Positions 8,501 through 16,714 of a stretch of 64,000 nt of DNA are shown here, piece by piece. Source of the DNA: Pseudomonadales bacterium (lineage in GTDB: Bacteria; Pseudomonadota; Gammaproteobacteria; Pseudomonadales; JAHRWD01); the NCBI GenBank assembly GCA_016763075.1, contig JAESUM010000003.1, forward strand, positions 1 through 64,000. Reading direction: 5' to 3'. Position 1 is the stretch's first letter. Every line of letters begins with the position of its first letter. Below the pieces are notes generated by a model. It made no database searches. It was not told the origin of the DNA and was given only the letters and a program-made list of their open reading frames with translations. A program made the translations under genes and the position numbers.

Positions 8501-11430
8501 ACATAAAAAATGGAATACGAGCTGGAGAGGTAAACTACACCGGCTTATCGTATATGCCATTAATCTGGTTACAGTTCACCCAAGCCGCCGACATACAACA
8601 ACTCAGACATCAAATTACGAAGGGCATTGAATACTGTGACCGATACGAAATTTCTTTACCGTTAGAAATTTGCCGTGCCATAGAATCCGCGCTGATGCCT
8701 CTGTGGGGAGTTCTACCTACTGGCCATAAAGAGCATGTCGAACAACAACTACAACAATGGCATGACCAACAGCACATAGCAGCGTTATTTAACTACTACT
8801 TTTTCTGCGCCCGACTCAAATACCATGCTGGAGAATACCAGCAGGCTAAACTTGATTTACTCGCAGCCGAGCCCTATTTAGTTGCGATCCAAGGTACCAT
8901 TGTTGATCGCCTTTGGGTTGTTTATAGATACCTAGTTGGACTAAAAACAAACAGTTACCCTCAAGAAAGCGCACACCTAGAACAAGTCAAAACATGGGCC
9001 AAATATGGGCCTGTACTTCGGCCGTACTTAACATTTATGGAAGCTGAAACCGTAGCTCAAAGAAGCCCAGACCTCGATGAAATCCGAAAGGCCTACTGGC
9101 GTGCGATAGACAGTGCTCACGAACACAGTTATCACTTTTTTGAAGCCCATGCTTATGAGCGTCTTGGCCATGCACTTCAACAACACTCACATTACAGTAG
9201 CCACTTTCACATCACTGAGGCAATACGGTTATATCAAAAGTGCCATGCTGATCTGTTCGTCGATATGCTAACGGATAAGTATCCATTACAGGTTTCACCA
9301 CACAGTGATTTCAACGAAATACAAAAAAGAAAGGAACAAGAGCATGAACGCTTGTACCTTATTGAAGCCACTGAAAGCTTCATGAATGAACGCAACTACA
9401 AAACATTATTAGAAAAAGTACTTACCAACATTATGACTAGCATTGGGGCAAAAAATGGTTACATTATTGGGGTAATGGAAGGGCAACTTGAAGTTAACCT
9501 TCACGGTATAAAGGATGCGGGCATACATATTAATCATCTGAATCAACAAGTCAGTAATACCGAATATATATGTGCAGACATAGTGCGCTTTGCAATTAGA
9601 AGCCGCTCAACAGTACTACTAAATAACGCCCTAGAAAGCGGTGATTTCACCCATTCTCCCGCCGTACAACGCTACCAACTACAATCTGTCCTTGCATTGC
9701 CATTATTAGTGCAGGGCAGCACACTCGGGGTAATTTATTTAGAAAACTCACTCATTCAAAACGTGTTTCAACACGAGCAGCTCCCCCTATTACAAACGGT
9801 AACCGCCCAGGCCGCCGTTGCACTTTCTAACAACTTGCTCATTACTGATTTGCAAGCCACGCAAGATACATTACTGCAGCGTGAAAAATCACTTAAAAAG
9901 GAAGAGCAATTACAAACACTTATACTCGATAACCTGGCCGACGCTGTCATTACTTACAACGACCAATACGAAATTATTCGTTGTAACCGTTCTGCATGCG
10001 ATATGTTTGGATACCTACACCAAGATATAATTGGACAAATTCTTACAAGCTGGGTCGATATTAAAGATCCAAAATTAGCTGCAAACGCATCGGATTATTT
10101 TCAGCCGGCGGCGAATTCAATCACCAATACGCTCGGTATAAATATTAATGCTCGGCGTAAATCCGGCGAAGCCTTTCCGATTTATATTTCGGTAGCTAGA
10201 CTTCCAGAAACGTCATCCGGCGAAGCAAGGTTTGTTGCATCAGCAAGAGATTTGACTCAACAAAACTTGCAACTTTCGATGTTGCAGCGAAGCCAAAAAA
10301 TGGATGCGCTGGGAAAACTTACTGGCGGTATCGCGCATGATTACAACAATATGTTGGGGGTGATTCTTGGCTACAGTGAAATCCTAACCCCGGTGTTATC
10401 TTCTAATGAAGTACATTTAGGATATCTGCAACAAATTCAGTATGCCGCAGAACGCGGCGCAAATTTAACTAAAAAACTCCTCGCGTATTCGCGTCAGAAA
10501 CCAACTGAATCCGAAACCGCTAATATTAACGAGCTGATTTCAGCGCAACAAGATCTTCTAGCTAAGACGTTAACTTCCCGCATACAACTAAAAATTGTAT
10601 TCAGCGCAGGCATTCAGCTCGTCGAAATTAATATTGGTGATTTTGAAGATGCGCTACTTAATATCTGCATCAATGCAATGCACGCGATGCCAAGGGGTGG
10701 AACACTTTCTATTAAGACGCGTGCGCAGCGCGTGGACGAAGCCTTAAGCAATAGCCTTCAATTAGAGCGCGGAGAATACGTAGTGGTTACGGTTTCAGAC
10801 ACCGGATCTGGGATGGATATTGAAACCCAGCAAAAAATATTTGACCCTTTTTATTCGACCAAAGGTGACGCTGGAACTGGCCTCGGGCTTTCTCAAGTAA
10901 GCAGTTTTATGGAACGAAGCAAAGGTTCCATTCACGTAGAGTCAAAACTTAAGATTGGTTCTGTATTTTCGCTCTATTTTCCAAAATCCGATTCAGAACA
11001 ACTAAACCCTTATGACCAGTCTTTAGTTTCTTCAGAACATTATCAGTCAAATTCAGAATCAATTTTGATCGTTGATGATGAACCTGCCCTGCTAGAAATT
11101 GTCGCTATTATTCTGAGAGAGCAGGGTTACCGCGTGTATCGTTCATCCAATGCTTTTGATGCGATGGGAATTTTATCGAATCAATCCATCGACTTGGTGT
11201 TAAGCGATATCGTAATGCCTGAAACCAACGGTTATGAATTTGCTGATCAAATTGAAAGTTACGATCCCAACATTATCGTGCAACTTATGAGTGGTTATGA
11301 TGATGAGTTTGAAATTAACGAAGGCTCTCAAGCTCTGCATGAAAACCAACTAATGAAACCGATAAAAAGAACCGAGTTACTATCGCGAGTTAAGGTTTTA
11401 CTCAGCCGCCGCACCCATAACCAACCCTAG
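5512..11430 (+). CDS. Giant hybrid sensor: Ser/Thr (pseudo)kinase-AAA ATPase-GAF-PAS-histidine kinase-receiver
   Basis: The 1972 residues contain, in order: a protein-kinase fold (about 1-265); an AAA/STAND-type ATPase with Walker A GLSGIGKS (about 324) and Walker B VLFIDDLQW (about 452); a long helical, TPR-like region (about 700-1270); GAF (about 1287-1440); PAS (about 1472-1577); HisKA with the motif GGIAHDYNNMLG (His near 1608); an ATPase domain with GTGLGLSQV; and a C-terminal receiver (about 1851-1968, Asp in LVLSDIVMPETNG). This layout is known from very large cyanobacterial and proteobacterial sensors. The kinase catalytic loop reads HQGIKPSN rather than HRDxKPxN, DFG reads DDL and the glycine loop is degenerate, so Ser/Thr kinase activity is doubtful. 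The histidine kinase half looks intact. It starts 99 nt after the c-di-GMP gene with a GGAGG ribosome site. Confidence 0.92.
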   Translation: MTLVFQKRIGTNFYADSYLAHREQDQDTLLRVKVIKAPFDDAEMKRYLQQQIGYLATLNIDDLAIPELSVHDDKLTLIYPFNTFPTLSDQLNNSPPLELKQVLQIGISLCENLEQRHKKTWIHQGIKPSNIHYCSSSQQVTLVDDLTVISPQQLSRLTPDKRYCKSSLAYQSPEQCALVCANVDYRSDLYSVGSVLYHCLAGHPPFTTSSPQQMIHSLLAEIPAKLEHAQTNCPAALSQIISVLLEKQTEQRYQTAAGLKQDLNTCLTQLANGNLAPFPLKRADISNEIVIPSIMMGRENEKTALLDLYQDVCSGKLGVAYVTGLSGIGKSRLVQELEVAILVRSGLFASGKYNQFSKHQPYATFTESIGKLIRNILTEPTQQLDAWRKSISDVVGINGSLLINVIPELQLLIGTQPEVNPLPPMEARNRFNDLFCRFMMRLATNKHPLVLFIDDLQWCDDATLDLLDQITSNPDSHPYLFLILAYRDNEVAAQHRIRQTQQSITESSIATVNIVLAELTKPVINEMMAYILSSSTLATAKITEMLYPTSGGNPLLVNESLRWLHHNGGMYYGDDACWHWRQETLNKLQLPIGYLALFNAKLARLSENSQHILASAALLGSRFLTADLAALLDLPLVELLLQLSEALSNRVLIQDSPQIYFSHDQIQRAASTLHNENTAKHLHRKIADRAIQQYQQEKQLSSTKDQTQRLYFIAEHLYNCRDNQNSEEQRFEEATYNQLAGDAALVALAHASADYYFSEAVILTDRSEWDKNYDFMLALHQNYSRSALLVGDQIRSTKTIDTALKHAKNDLDRAQCLLTQTVAISSLGDIEGSMALATKCCALLHNPLPETEEQITAEITEHLKILTDPDCPALYEKLPITTEQSVIVELSLYAELLPPYFLSGRVNLYFLASMRSIVLALKRGKTSSTCFSLGAISIYFHFEGQYEFSQKFERVVLQEAAQHPYEFSSIRAVAQCLWLSVHHRQPIDELQALCRSNIKNGIRAGEVNYTGLSYMPLIWLQFTQAADIQQLRHQITKGIEYCDRYEISLPLEICRAIESALMPLWGVLPTGHKEHVEQQLQQWHDQQHIAALFNYYFFCARLKYHAGEYQQAKLDLLAAEPYLVAIQGTIVDRLWVVYRYLVGLKTNSYPQESAHLEQVKTWAKYGPVLRPYLTFMEAETVAQRSPDLDEIRKAYWRAIDSAHEHSYHFFEAHAYERLGHALQQHSHYSSHFHITEAIRLYQKCHADLFVDMLTDKYPLQVSPHSDFNEIQKRKEQEHERLYLIEATESFMNERNYKTLLEKVLTNIMTSIGAKNGYIIGVMEGQLEVNLHGIKDAGIHINHLNQQVSNTEYICADIVRFAIRSRSTVLLNNALESGDFTHSPAVQRYQLQSVLALPLLVQGSTLGVIYLENSLIQNVFQHEQLPLLQTVTAQAAVALSNNLLITDLQATQDTLLQREKSLKKEEQLQTLILDNLADAVITYNDQYEIIRCNRSACDMFGYLHQDIIGQILTSWVDIKDPKLAANASDYFQPAANSITNTLGININARRKSGEAFPIYISVARLPETSSGEARFVASARDLTQQNLQLSMLQRSQKMDALGKLTGGIAHDYNNMLGVILGYSEILTPVLSSNEVHLGYLQQIQYAAERGANLTKKLLAYSRQKPTESETANINELISAQQDLLAKTLTSRIQLKIVFSAGIQLVEINIGDFEDALLNICINAMHAMPRGGTLSIKTRAQRVDEALSNSLQLERGEYVVVTVSDTGSGMDIETQQKIFDPFYSTKGDAGTGLGLSQVSSFMERSKGSIHVESKLKIGSVFSLYFPKSDSEQLNPYDQSLVSSEHYQSNSESILIVDDEPALLEIVAIILREQGYRVYRSSNAFDAMGILSNQSIDLVLSDIVMPETNGYEFADQIESYDPNIIVQLMSGYDDEFEINEGSQALHENQLMKPIKRTELLSRVKVLLSRRTHNQP

Positions 11431-11450
11431 GTTTCGGTCTCGTATGCCTC

Positions 11451-12158
11451 TTATATCCGTTCGGCCACCACACGTTTTGCAATGTGTGCAACACTACTAC
11501 TACCTAACCAAGTTATCGCAATATCCGTATATTTAGCAGGGCCCTTGAAGATTATTTTATTGGTGTTTATAGCATCGCTCATATCAATCCAACCCATCCA
11601 CGCCTTGGTCAAATCTTCTATCGACGCTTCAATTTGTACATGAACGCTAAACCCGTGATCGATGTGGCAAAGATCAACGACATCGTCTTCAAATACTAAC
11701 CAATGGGTGCGTTTGTTTTCTGGCACGTTGTTAAGATAAAACTCTACAATAAATGGACTGGGCAGTTCTGGCATCGACACGGCGTTTCGGTGGATATCCC
11801 ACATTAAGAACCCAACGTCGACATTTTGTACTGCGGGCTCAACCTCTAACCATTCTTGCCCCCACTCGGCCATGCTGAATACCACCGGCCCAAGCGCCAA
11901 GCCTGCTGACGTTAGACTATAGTGCACTTGCCCGCCTACCCTTTTTTCGCGCCGGGTAACTACGCCTCTATCGGTCAGTTCTTTCAAACGGGTCGATAAC
12001 AACGTGCGCGACATCCGTGGCACACCTCGACTGATTTCGTTAAACCCCGTAGAGCCAAACAATAGTTCGCGTATTACTAGTAACGTCCAACGATTGCACA
12101 AAAACTCCGCCGACATTGCCAGCGGGCAATACTGCCCGTATTGCGCTTTCTTGCTCAT
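11451..12158 (-). CDS. HxlR-family transcriptional regulator with C-terminal SCP2-like domain
   Basis: This 235-residue protein has an N-terminal HxlR winged helix (motifs YCPLAMSAEFLCNRWTLLVI and GVPRMSRTLLSTRLKELTDRG). Its C-terminal 110 residues resemble a sterol-carrier (SCP2-like) fold, a known architecture in this family. I place the start at the ATG at 12158 because GGGAG lies just upstream; a longer frame runs to 12215 but lacks a ribosome site. The Cys in YCPLA is conserved in redox-sensing HxlR proteins and could sense oxidants or electrophiles, which is inference. It diverges from the globin gene at 12364, with palindromic GTAC half-sites between. Confidence 0.88.
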   Translation of the reverse strand: MSKKAQYGQYCPLAMSAEFLCNRWTLLVIRELLFGSTGFNEISRGVPRMSRTLLSTRLKELTDRGVVTRREKRVGGQVHYSLTSAGLALGPVVFSMAEWGQEWLEVEPAVQNVDVGFLMWDIHRNAVSMPELPSPFIVEFYLNNVPENKRTHWLVFEDDVVDLCHIDHGFSVHVQIEASIEDLTKAWMGWIDMSDAINTNKIIFKGPAKYTDIAITWLGSSSVAHIAKRVVAERI

Positions 12159-12224
12159 AAGAATCTCCCAAAATGTATGTCCTGCTACTGTTAAATAACT
12201 GCACTCAATCAGCATATAACATCC

Positions 12225-12250
12225 AGTACAGTCATTGTACTAGTGAGTAC
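12225..12250. promoter_or_regulatory. Candidate HxlR operator with three GTAC half-sites
   Basis: AGTACA-n5-TGTACT (12225-12241) overlaps GTACT-n4-AGTAC (12237-12250), giving three half-sites in 26 bp. HxlR-type regulators are known to bind GTAC-containing palindromes. The position between the regulator and the globin fits autoregulation together with control of the globin. Confidence 0.55.
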
Positions 12251-12363
12251 AAATATTGGCCTTACTGGATTTGACTAAACGCGGTACTCTCAGCGCAACC
12301 CGATATAGATCGATGGTCATGTACCGACTATCAATGACCACCTATCCACTACAGGACATTCCA

Positions 12364-12723
12364 ATGACACAATCTCTGTATGAAAGACTTGGCGGCCCAG
12401 ACAACGTGCAACGCATTGCAAATTCTTTAGTCGACAATCATATCAACAACCCGGTTATTGGCACCCGGTTCGCGCAAATGGACGCCGATGCAGCTAAAGT
12501 ATCCGTTGCGCAATTTCTGTCCACAGGTACCGGTGGCCCAACCGATTATACCGGCGAAGATATGGTCACCACTCATAAAGGTATGAACATATCTGCCATT
12601 GAATTTATTGCAGTATTGGATGATGCGCTAGATGCTTTATCTGAAAATGGCGTAGGTGAGCGAGAGCAGCAAGAGATGTTGTTTATTCTCTACAGCATGC
12701 GCTCAGAGATTATTGCGGTATAA
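12364..12723 (+). CDS. Group 1 truncated haemoglobin
   Basis: The 119 residues match the group 1 truncated globin pattern: SLYERLGG at the start, FLSTGTGGPTDYTGEDM in the middle and the proximal His in THKGMNIS. Such proteins bind haem and O2, NO or related ligands in the cytoplasm. The start at 12364 is set by AGGA seven bases upstream; an in-frame extension to 12256 would run through the intergenic control region. The B-helix lacks the usual Phe-Tyr pair (it reads NSLVDNHINN), so the distal pocket may differ from the classic NO dioxygenase type. The gene stands alone, divergent from an HxlR regulator that may control it. Confidence 0.88.
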   Translation: MTQSLYERLGGPDNVQRIANSLVDNHINNPVIGTRFAQMDADAAKVSVAQFLSTGTGGPTDYTGEDMVTTHKGMNISAIEFIAVLDDALDALSENGVGEREQQEMLFILYSMRSEIIAV

Positions 12724-12837
12724 AAATTAGCGCTTAGTTTGCGCGGGGGTTCTACACGACGAAATCACCGCGCTATATTCGCAACTATTAAATCGCCACC
12801 TACCGCACCCCAACCGCGCCGCGCTATTTATTACCTG

Positions 12838-14055
12838 TTAGAACAGGTCTTCATCTCGATCACGAAGCCCTATTAAATATAAAACGGCATCAAGGCCTAA
12901 GTTTGATATCGAATGATCGGCGCTTTGTTTTACCAATGGTTTTGCCCTAAAGGCTACTCCAAGCCCAGCGATGCTCAGCATCGGCAAATCATTTGCACCG
13001 TCACCAATGGCTATCACCTGATCCAGTGAAATCGCTTCTTTGGTTGCCAGTTGTTGCAGCAGTTCTGCTTTACGGTTTCCATCTACTATTTGGCCGGAGA
13101 CTTCGCCGGTTACCTTCCCGTCAATCACTTCAAGTTCATTTGCAAAAACATAATCAATCCCGAGCTTTTGTTGCAAATGTTTGCCAAAGTAATTGAACCC
13201 GCCAGATAGAATTGCAGTTTTATAACCTAGTTTTTTTAGGGTGTGTACCAACTGCTCGGCGCCTTCGGTGAGTGACATCCTTGCAGCGATCTTTTCAAGC
13301 GCTTTTTCGTCAAGGCCTTTTAATAGTCCAAGCCTTTGAGAAAAGCTTTCTGAGAAATCGATTTTTCCTTGCATCGCAAGCTCGGTAATTTTTGCTACTT
13401 GGTCACCAACACCCGCTTCAATGGCTAGCTCATCGATCACTTCCATATCTATTAGGGTTGAATCCATATCAAAGGCAACTAACCTTCTATTACGCCGATA
13501 AATATTGTCTTCTTGAAACGCCACATCAATATCAAAACGTTGAGAAATATCCATAAACTCTGCTCGTATTTCTTTTGAGCTTTCTAGTTCGCCGCGTATT
13601 ATAAACTCGACACAGGCTTTGGATTCGTCATAATTTTCATCCAATGCAACACGGCCCGACAACCGTTTTATATCTTCAATGTTAAGGTCGTACGAACTTA
13701 TAATTTTACTTACGGCTTCCATTTTCGCAGCGGTAATCCGGCGTGACAACAAGGTAACAATAAAGCGTTTTTTACCTTGTAAGTCGACCCAAGCCTCATA
13801 ATCTGCGGTATCAATTGGTGTAAATCGAATCACCAAATCTAGCTCATGAGCACAAAACAATATGTCTTTTAGTACCGGTGCAGAACCTGCTCCTTTGGGC
13901 ACTTCAATTAGTATCCCAAGTGACAACGTATCATGGATAACCGCCTGACCTATGTCCAAAATATTAACGTCGTAATCCGCTAATATTTTCATTAGCGTTG
14001 CAGAAAGACCGGGCTTATCTTGCCCGGACATATTGATCAATATTATTTCGTTCAA
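12838..14055 (-). CDS. serB: Phosphoserine phosphatase SerB with N-terminal ACT domains
   Basis: The last step of serine synthesis is hydrolysis of O-phosphoserine. The 405-residue protein has two ACT-like regulatory segments (about 1-190) and a HAD phosphatase domain with FDMDSTLIDMEVID (nucleophile Asp near 194), SGGFNYF and IGDGANDLPML. The long form with tandem ACT domains is typical of Pseudomonas-type SerB. It lies 59 bp downstream of parC on the same strand, an arrangement also seen in Pseudomonas. Confidence 0.96.
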   Translation of the reverse strand: MNEIILINMSGQDKPGLSATLMKILADYDVNILDIGQAVIHDTLSLGILIEVPKGAGSAPVLKDILFCAHELDLVIRFTPIDTADYEAWVDLQGKKRFIVTLLSRRITAAKMEAVSKIISSYDLNIEDIKRLSGRVALDENYDESKACVEFIIRGELESSKEIRAEFMDISQRFDIDVAFQEDNIYRRNRRLVAFDMDSTLIDMEVIDELAIEAGVGDQVAKITELAMQGKIDFSESFSQRLGLLKGLDEKALEKIAARMSLTEGAEQLVHTLKKLGYKTAILSGGFNYFGKHLQQKLGIDYVFANELEVIDGKVTGEVSGQIVDGNRKAELLQQLATKEAISLDQVIAIGDGANDLPMLSIAGLGVAFRAKPLVKQSADHSISNLGLDAVLYLIGLRDRDEDLF

Positions 14056-14114
14056 ACGAGTGGCCCTAAAAATATTGGGTTTAAAATTCGTTGCGCCTAG
14101 CTATTTTATACTAA

Positions 14115-16391
14115 CTAGTTGAGCGCCAATCCGGTTTGTTTGCCTGGAGAAATTTCTACTCTATCGACTTTCTGGAAACCACGCGGCAATTTGCTACCAC
14201 GCCTTCCTCGCTCACCACTGTAATGCTCTACGTCAGATGGTTTTAACGTAAGGTGGCGTTTTCCGGAATAAACAACCACTGAATCGCCCGGGTTAAAAAG
14301 ATGTAGCGCGACCAAAAACTCTTCGGGATTCGGCGTTTTACTGGGCGGTATACCAATAATTTTATTGCCTTTTCCGCGCCCTAGTTCAGGCAAGAATTTT
14401 AGTGGGAAGGCCAGCATGCGGCCTTGGTTGCTAATCGCAACCAGGTGCTGGGTTTCTACATTGGTAATTTCTATGGGCTGCATCATGCGAGAGTTTTTTG
14501 GCAAAGTAAGCATCGCTTTACCACTTCTGTTTTTACTTACCAGCTGATCAAATTTTATTATAAACCCGTATGCGGCATCCGATGCTAGTAGGTAGTATTG
14601 ACTGGGTTCTGCCAGTATTACCGACTCTACACCCACACCCGATGGCATTTTTAGCCGGCCACTAAGCGGCTCGCCTAGGCTACGAGCAGAGGGGAAACTA
14701 TGGGCTGGTAACGTATACGCACGGCCACCCGTATCGAAGAACACCGCATGTTGGTTGCTTTTTCCTTTGCCAACCATTTTAAAAGCATCGCCAGAACGGT
14801 AGTTTAATTTTCTGGCATCTACCTCGTGGCCTTTTCCCGCTCGCACCCATGCATTTTCGGAAAGAATAATGGTGATTGGCTCAGCGCCCACCAAGTCTGT
14901 TTCGGCTAGTGCTTTTGCTTCGGTGCGCTGCACAATGGGCGAGCGTCGGTCATCCCCATATTTAGCGGCGTCTTCAATCAGCTCGCTTTTAATAAGTTTC
15001 TTTAACTTTGCCGGTGATTTAAGTAACCCTTCGAGTGTTTTTCGTTCCGCGGCTAGCTCTTCTTGCTCAGCGCGAATTCTAATTTCTTCTAATTTTGCCA
15101 AATGACGTAGCTTTAATTCGAGTATTGCTTCGGCCTGCAAATCACTCAAGTTAAAACGTTTGATCAGTTCTATTTTCGGTTTATCAAAATTGCGAATGAT
15201 CTCGATCACTTCGTCAATATTTAGAAACGCAATTAACAGGCCATCGAGCAAATGCAGTCGGTCTAACAGTTTATCTAAGCGGTGCTGCAAACGCCTTGTT
15301 ACGGTTTGGGTTCTAAAGGTCAACCATTCGAGCAACAACGGAACCAAGCCCTTTACCTTGGGTAGGCCGTCGATCCCAATCATATTCATATTAACCCGGT
15401 AGCTACGTTCAAGGTCGGTGGTGGCAAATAAATGCGCCATCAACTGATCCACGTTTACCCGGTTTGAGCGCGGAACCACGATTAACCGAGTTGGGTTTTC
15501 GTGGTCAGATTCATCACGTAGATCACTCACCAATGGCAGTTTTTTAGCCTGCATTTGCGCGGCAATTTGTTCAAGAATTTTGGCACCAGAAACTTGGTGC
15601 GGCAAAGCAGTAATGACGATATCGCCTTCTTCTATTTCAAAAAGTGCGCGCATTTTAAAGCTACCGCGACCTGTTTGGTAAATAGCTGAAAGGTCTTTTG
15701 CCGGCGTGATGATCTCGGCTTCTGTGGGGAAATCTGGCCCGGGTACAAACTCAGCGATTGTTTGCAGGTCTGCCTTTGGGTTATCCAACAAGTGTATTGC
15801 CGCGTTAGTCACTTCGCGCAGGTTATGAGGTGGTATATCGGTTGCCATACCCACGGCTATACCGGTAATGCCATTGAGCAAAACATTCGGCAAACGCGCT
15901 GGCAACATTTGTGGCTCCAGTAATGTGCCATCAAAGTTGGGCTGCCAATCTACCGTGCCTTGGCCTAGCTCGCCGAGTAACACCTCAGCGTAAGGTGTTA
16001 AGCGCGATTCGGTATAACGCATCGCCGCAAAAGATTTGGGGTCATCCGGCGAACCCCAGTTGCCCTGGCCATCGACAAATGGATACCGATACGAAAACGG
16101 CTGGGCCATCAACACCATCGCTTCATAACAGGCGCTATCGCCATGCGGGTGAAACTTACCAATAACATCGCCAATGGTTCTTGCGGATTTTTTGTACTTG
16201 GCGCTGGCCTTTAACCCCAGCTCCGACATGGCGTAGATGATCCGGCGTTGCACCGGTTTTAAGCCATCACCAATGTGCGGCAACGCCCGATCAAGAATGA
16301 CGTACATCGAATATTTAAGGTAGGCGCTTTCAGCGTAATCCTTGAGGGCTATCTGCTCTTGGTCTGGCGTGAATTCGGTTAGATCGCTCAT
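14115..16391 (-). CDS. parC: DNA topoisomerase IV subunit A
   Basis: This is the breakage-reunion subunit of topoisomerase IV, which decatenates daughter chromosomes with ParE. The 758-residue length is normal. The winged-helix part includes [16 protein letters not shown] and [15 protein letters not shown], and the catalytic Tyr lies in [11 protein letters not shown]. The quinolone-region Ser (GDSACYE) is the usual wild-type residue. The C-terminal beta-pinwheel repeats follow from about 500. parE is in the same region (19694-21604) but separated by three genes. Confidence 0.97.
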   Translation of the reverse strand: MSDLTEFTPDQEQIALKDYAESAYLKYSMYVILDRALPHIGDGLKPVQRRIIYAMSELGLKASAKYKKSARTIGDVIGKFHPHGDSACYEAMVLMAQPFSYRYPFVDGQGNWGSPDDPKSFAAMRYTESRLTPYAEVLLGELGQGTVDWQPNFDGTLLEPQMLPARLPNVLLNGITGIAVGMATDIPPHNLREVTNAAIHLLDNPKADLQTIAEFVPGPDFPTEAEIITPAKDLSAIYQTGRGSFKMRALFEIEEGDIVITALPHQVSGAKILEQIAAQMQAKKLPLVSDLRDESDHENPTRLIVVPRSNRVNVDQLMAHLFATTDLERSYRVNMNMIGIDGLPKVKGLVPLLLEWLTFRTQTVTRRLQHRLDKLLDRLHLLDGLLIAFLNIDEVIEIIRNFDKPKIELIKRFNLSDLQAEAILELKLRHLAKLEEIRIRAEQEELAAERKTLEGLLKSPAKLKKLIKSELIEDAAKYGDDRRSPIVQRTEAKALAETDLVGAEPITIILSENAWVRAGKGHEVDARKLNYRSGDAFKMVGKGKSNQHAVFFDTGGRAYTLPAHSFPSARSLGEPLSGRLKMPSGVGVESVILAEPSQYYLLASDAAYGFIIKFDQLVSKNRSGKAMLTLPKNSRMMQPIEITNVETQHLVAISNQGRMLAFPLKFLPELGRGKGNKIIGIPPSKTPNPEEFLVALHLFNPGDSVVVYSGKRHLTLKPSDVEHYSGERGRRGSKLPRGFQKVDRVEISPGKQTGLALN

Positions 16392-16415
16392 AGATGCTCG
16401 GTAGGTTTACTGGCT

Positions 16416-16522
16416 TTGCACGGTGTTTGAGCCCGGCTTAAAAAGGCCGCAATTCTATCATGGATGGCCGTGATAGCTCACATCAGGTGCCGCGCATACC
16501 GCGTCACGCGGCGGGCTTTTTT
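16416..16522 (+). ncRNA. Candidate short structured transcript between parC and the DgcP-like gene
   Basis: A possible promoter (TTGCAC at 16416-16421, 17-bp spacer, TAAAAA at 16439-16444) is followed by a CTATCA/TGATAG hairpin (16455-16476) and then a GC-rich hairpin ending in six T residues (16499-16522). No rightward gene lies upstream to need this terminator. It could be a small RNA or a terminated leader of the cyclase gene. This rests on pattern only. Confidence 0.35.
16499..16522 (+). terminator. Rho-independent terminator-like hairpin
   Basis: CCGCG-TCA-CGCGG is followed by CGGGC and T6. An alternative longer stem pairs GCCGCG with CGCGGC. It is oriented rightward and lies upstream of the diguanylate cyclase gene. 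Confidence 0.55.
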
Positions 16523-16714
16523 ACGCCTCAATCGTAGTGGCGAGCCAATAATTCGATCTATTTGGCGACCAAGATAACCAAAGACCTGTTCGCAGATGAA
16601 AAATCAGTATTTGCGACTATCCTTAACTACACACATTTGCGCATCACTGCACCTTGCTTCATGCAGTTATGGGCGCTGCATTCATTCCCTACACGCATTC
16701 GGTATTACTTACAC

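Noticed and set aside
12256-12363. N-terminal extension of the globin frame
   Set aside because: It runs through the presumed control region; the ATG at 12364 has the ribosome site and the family start.
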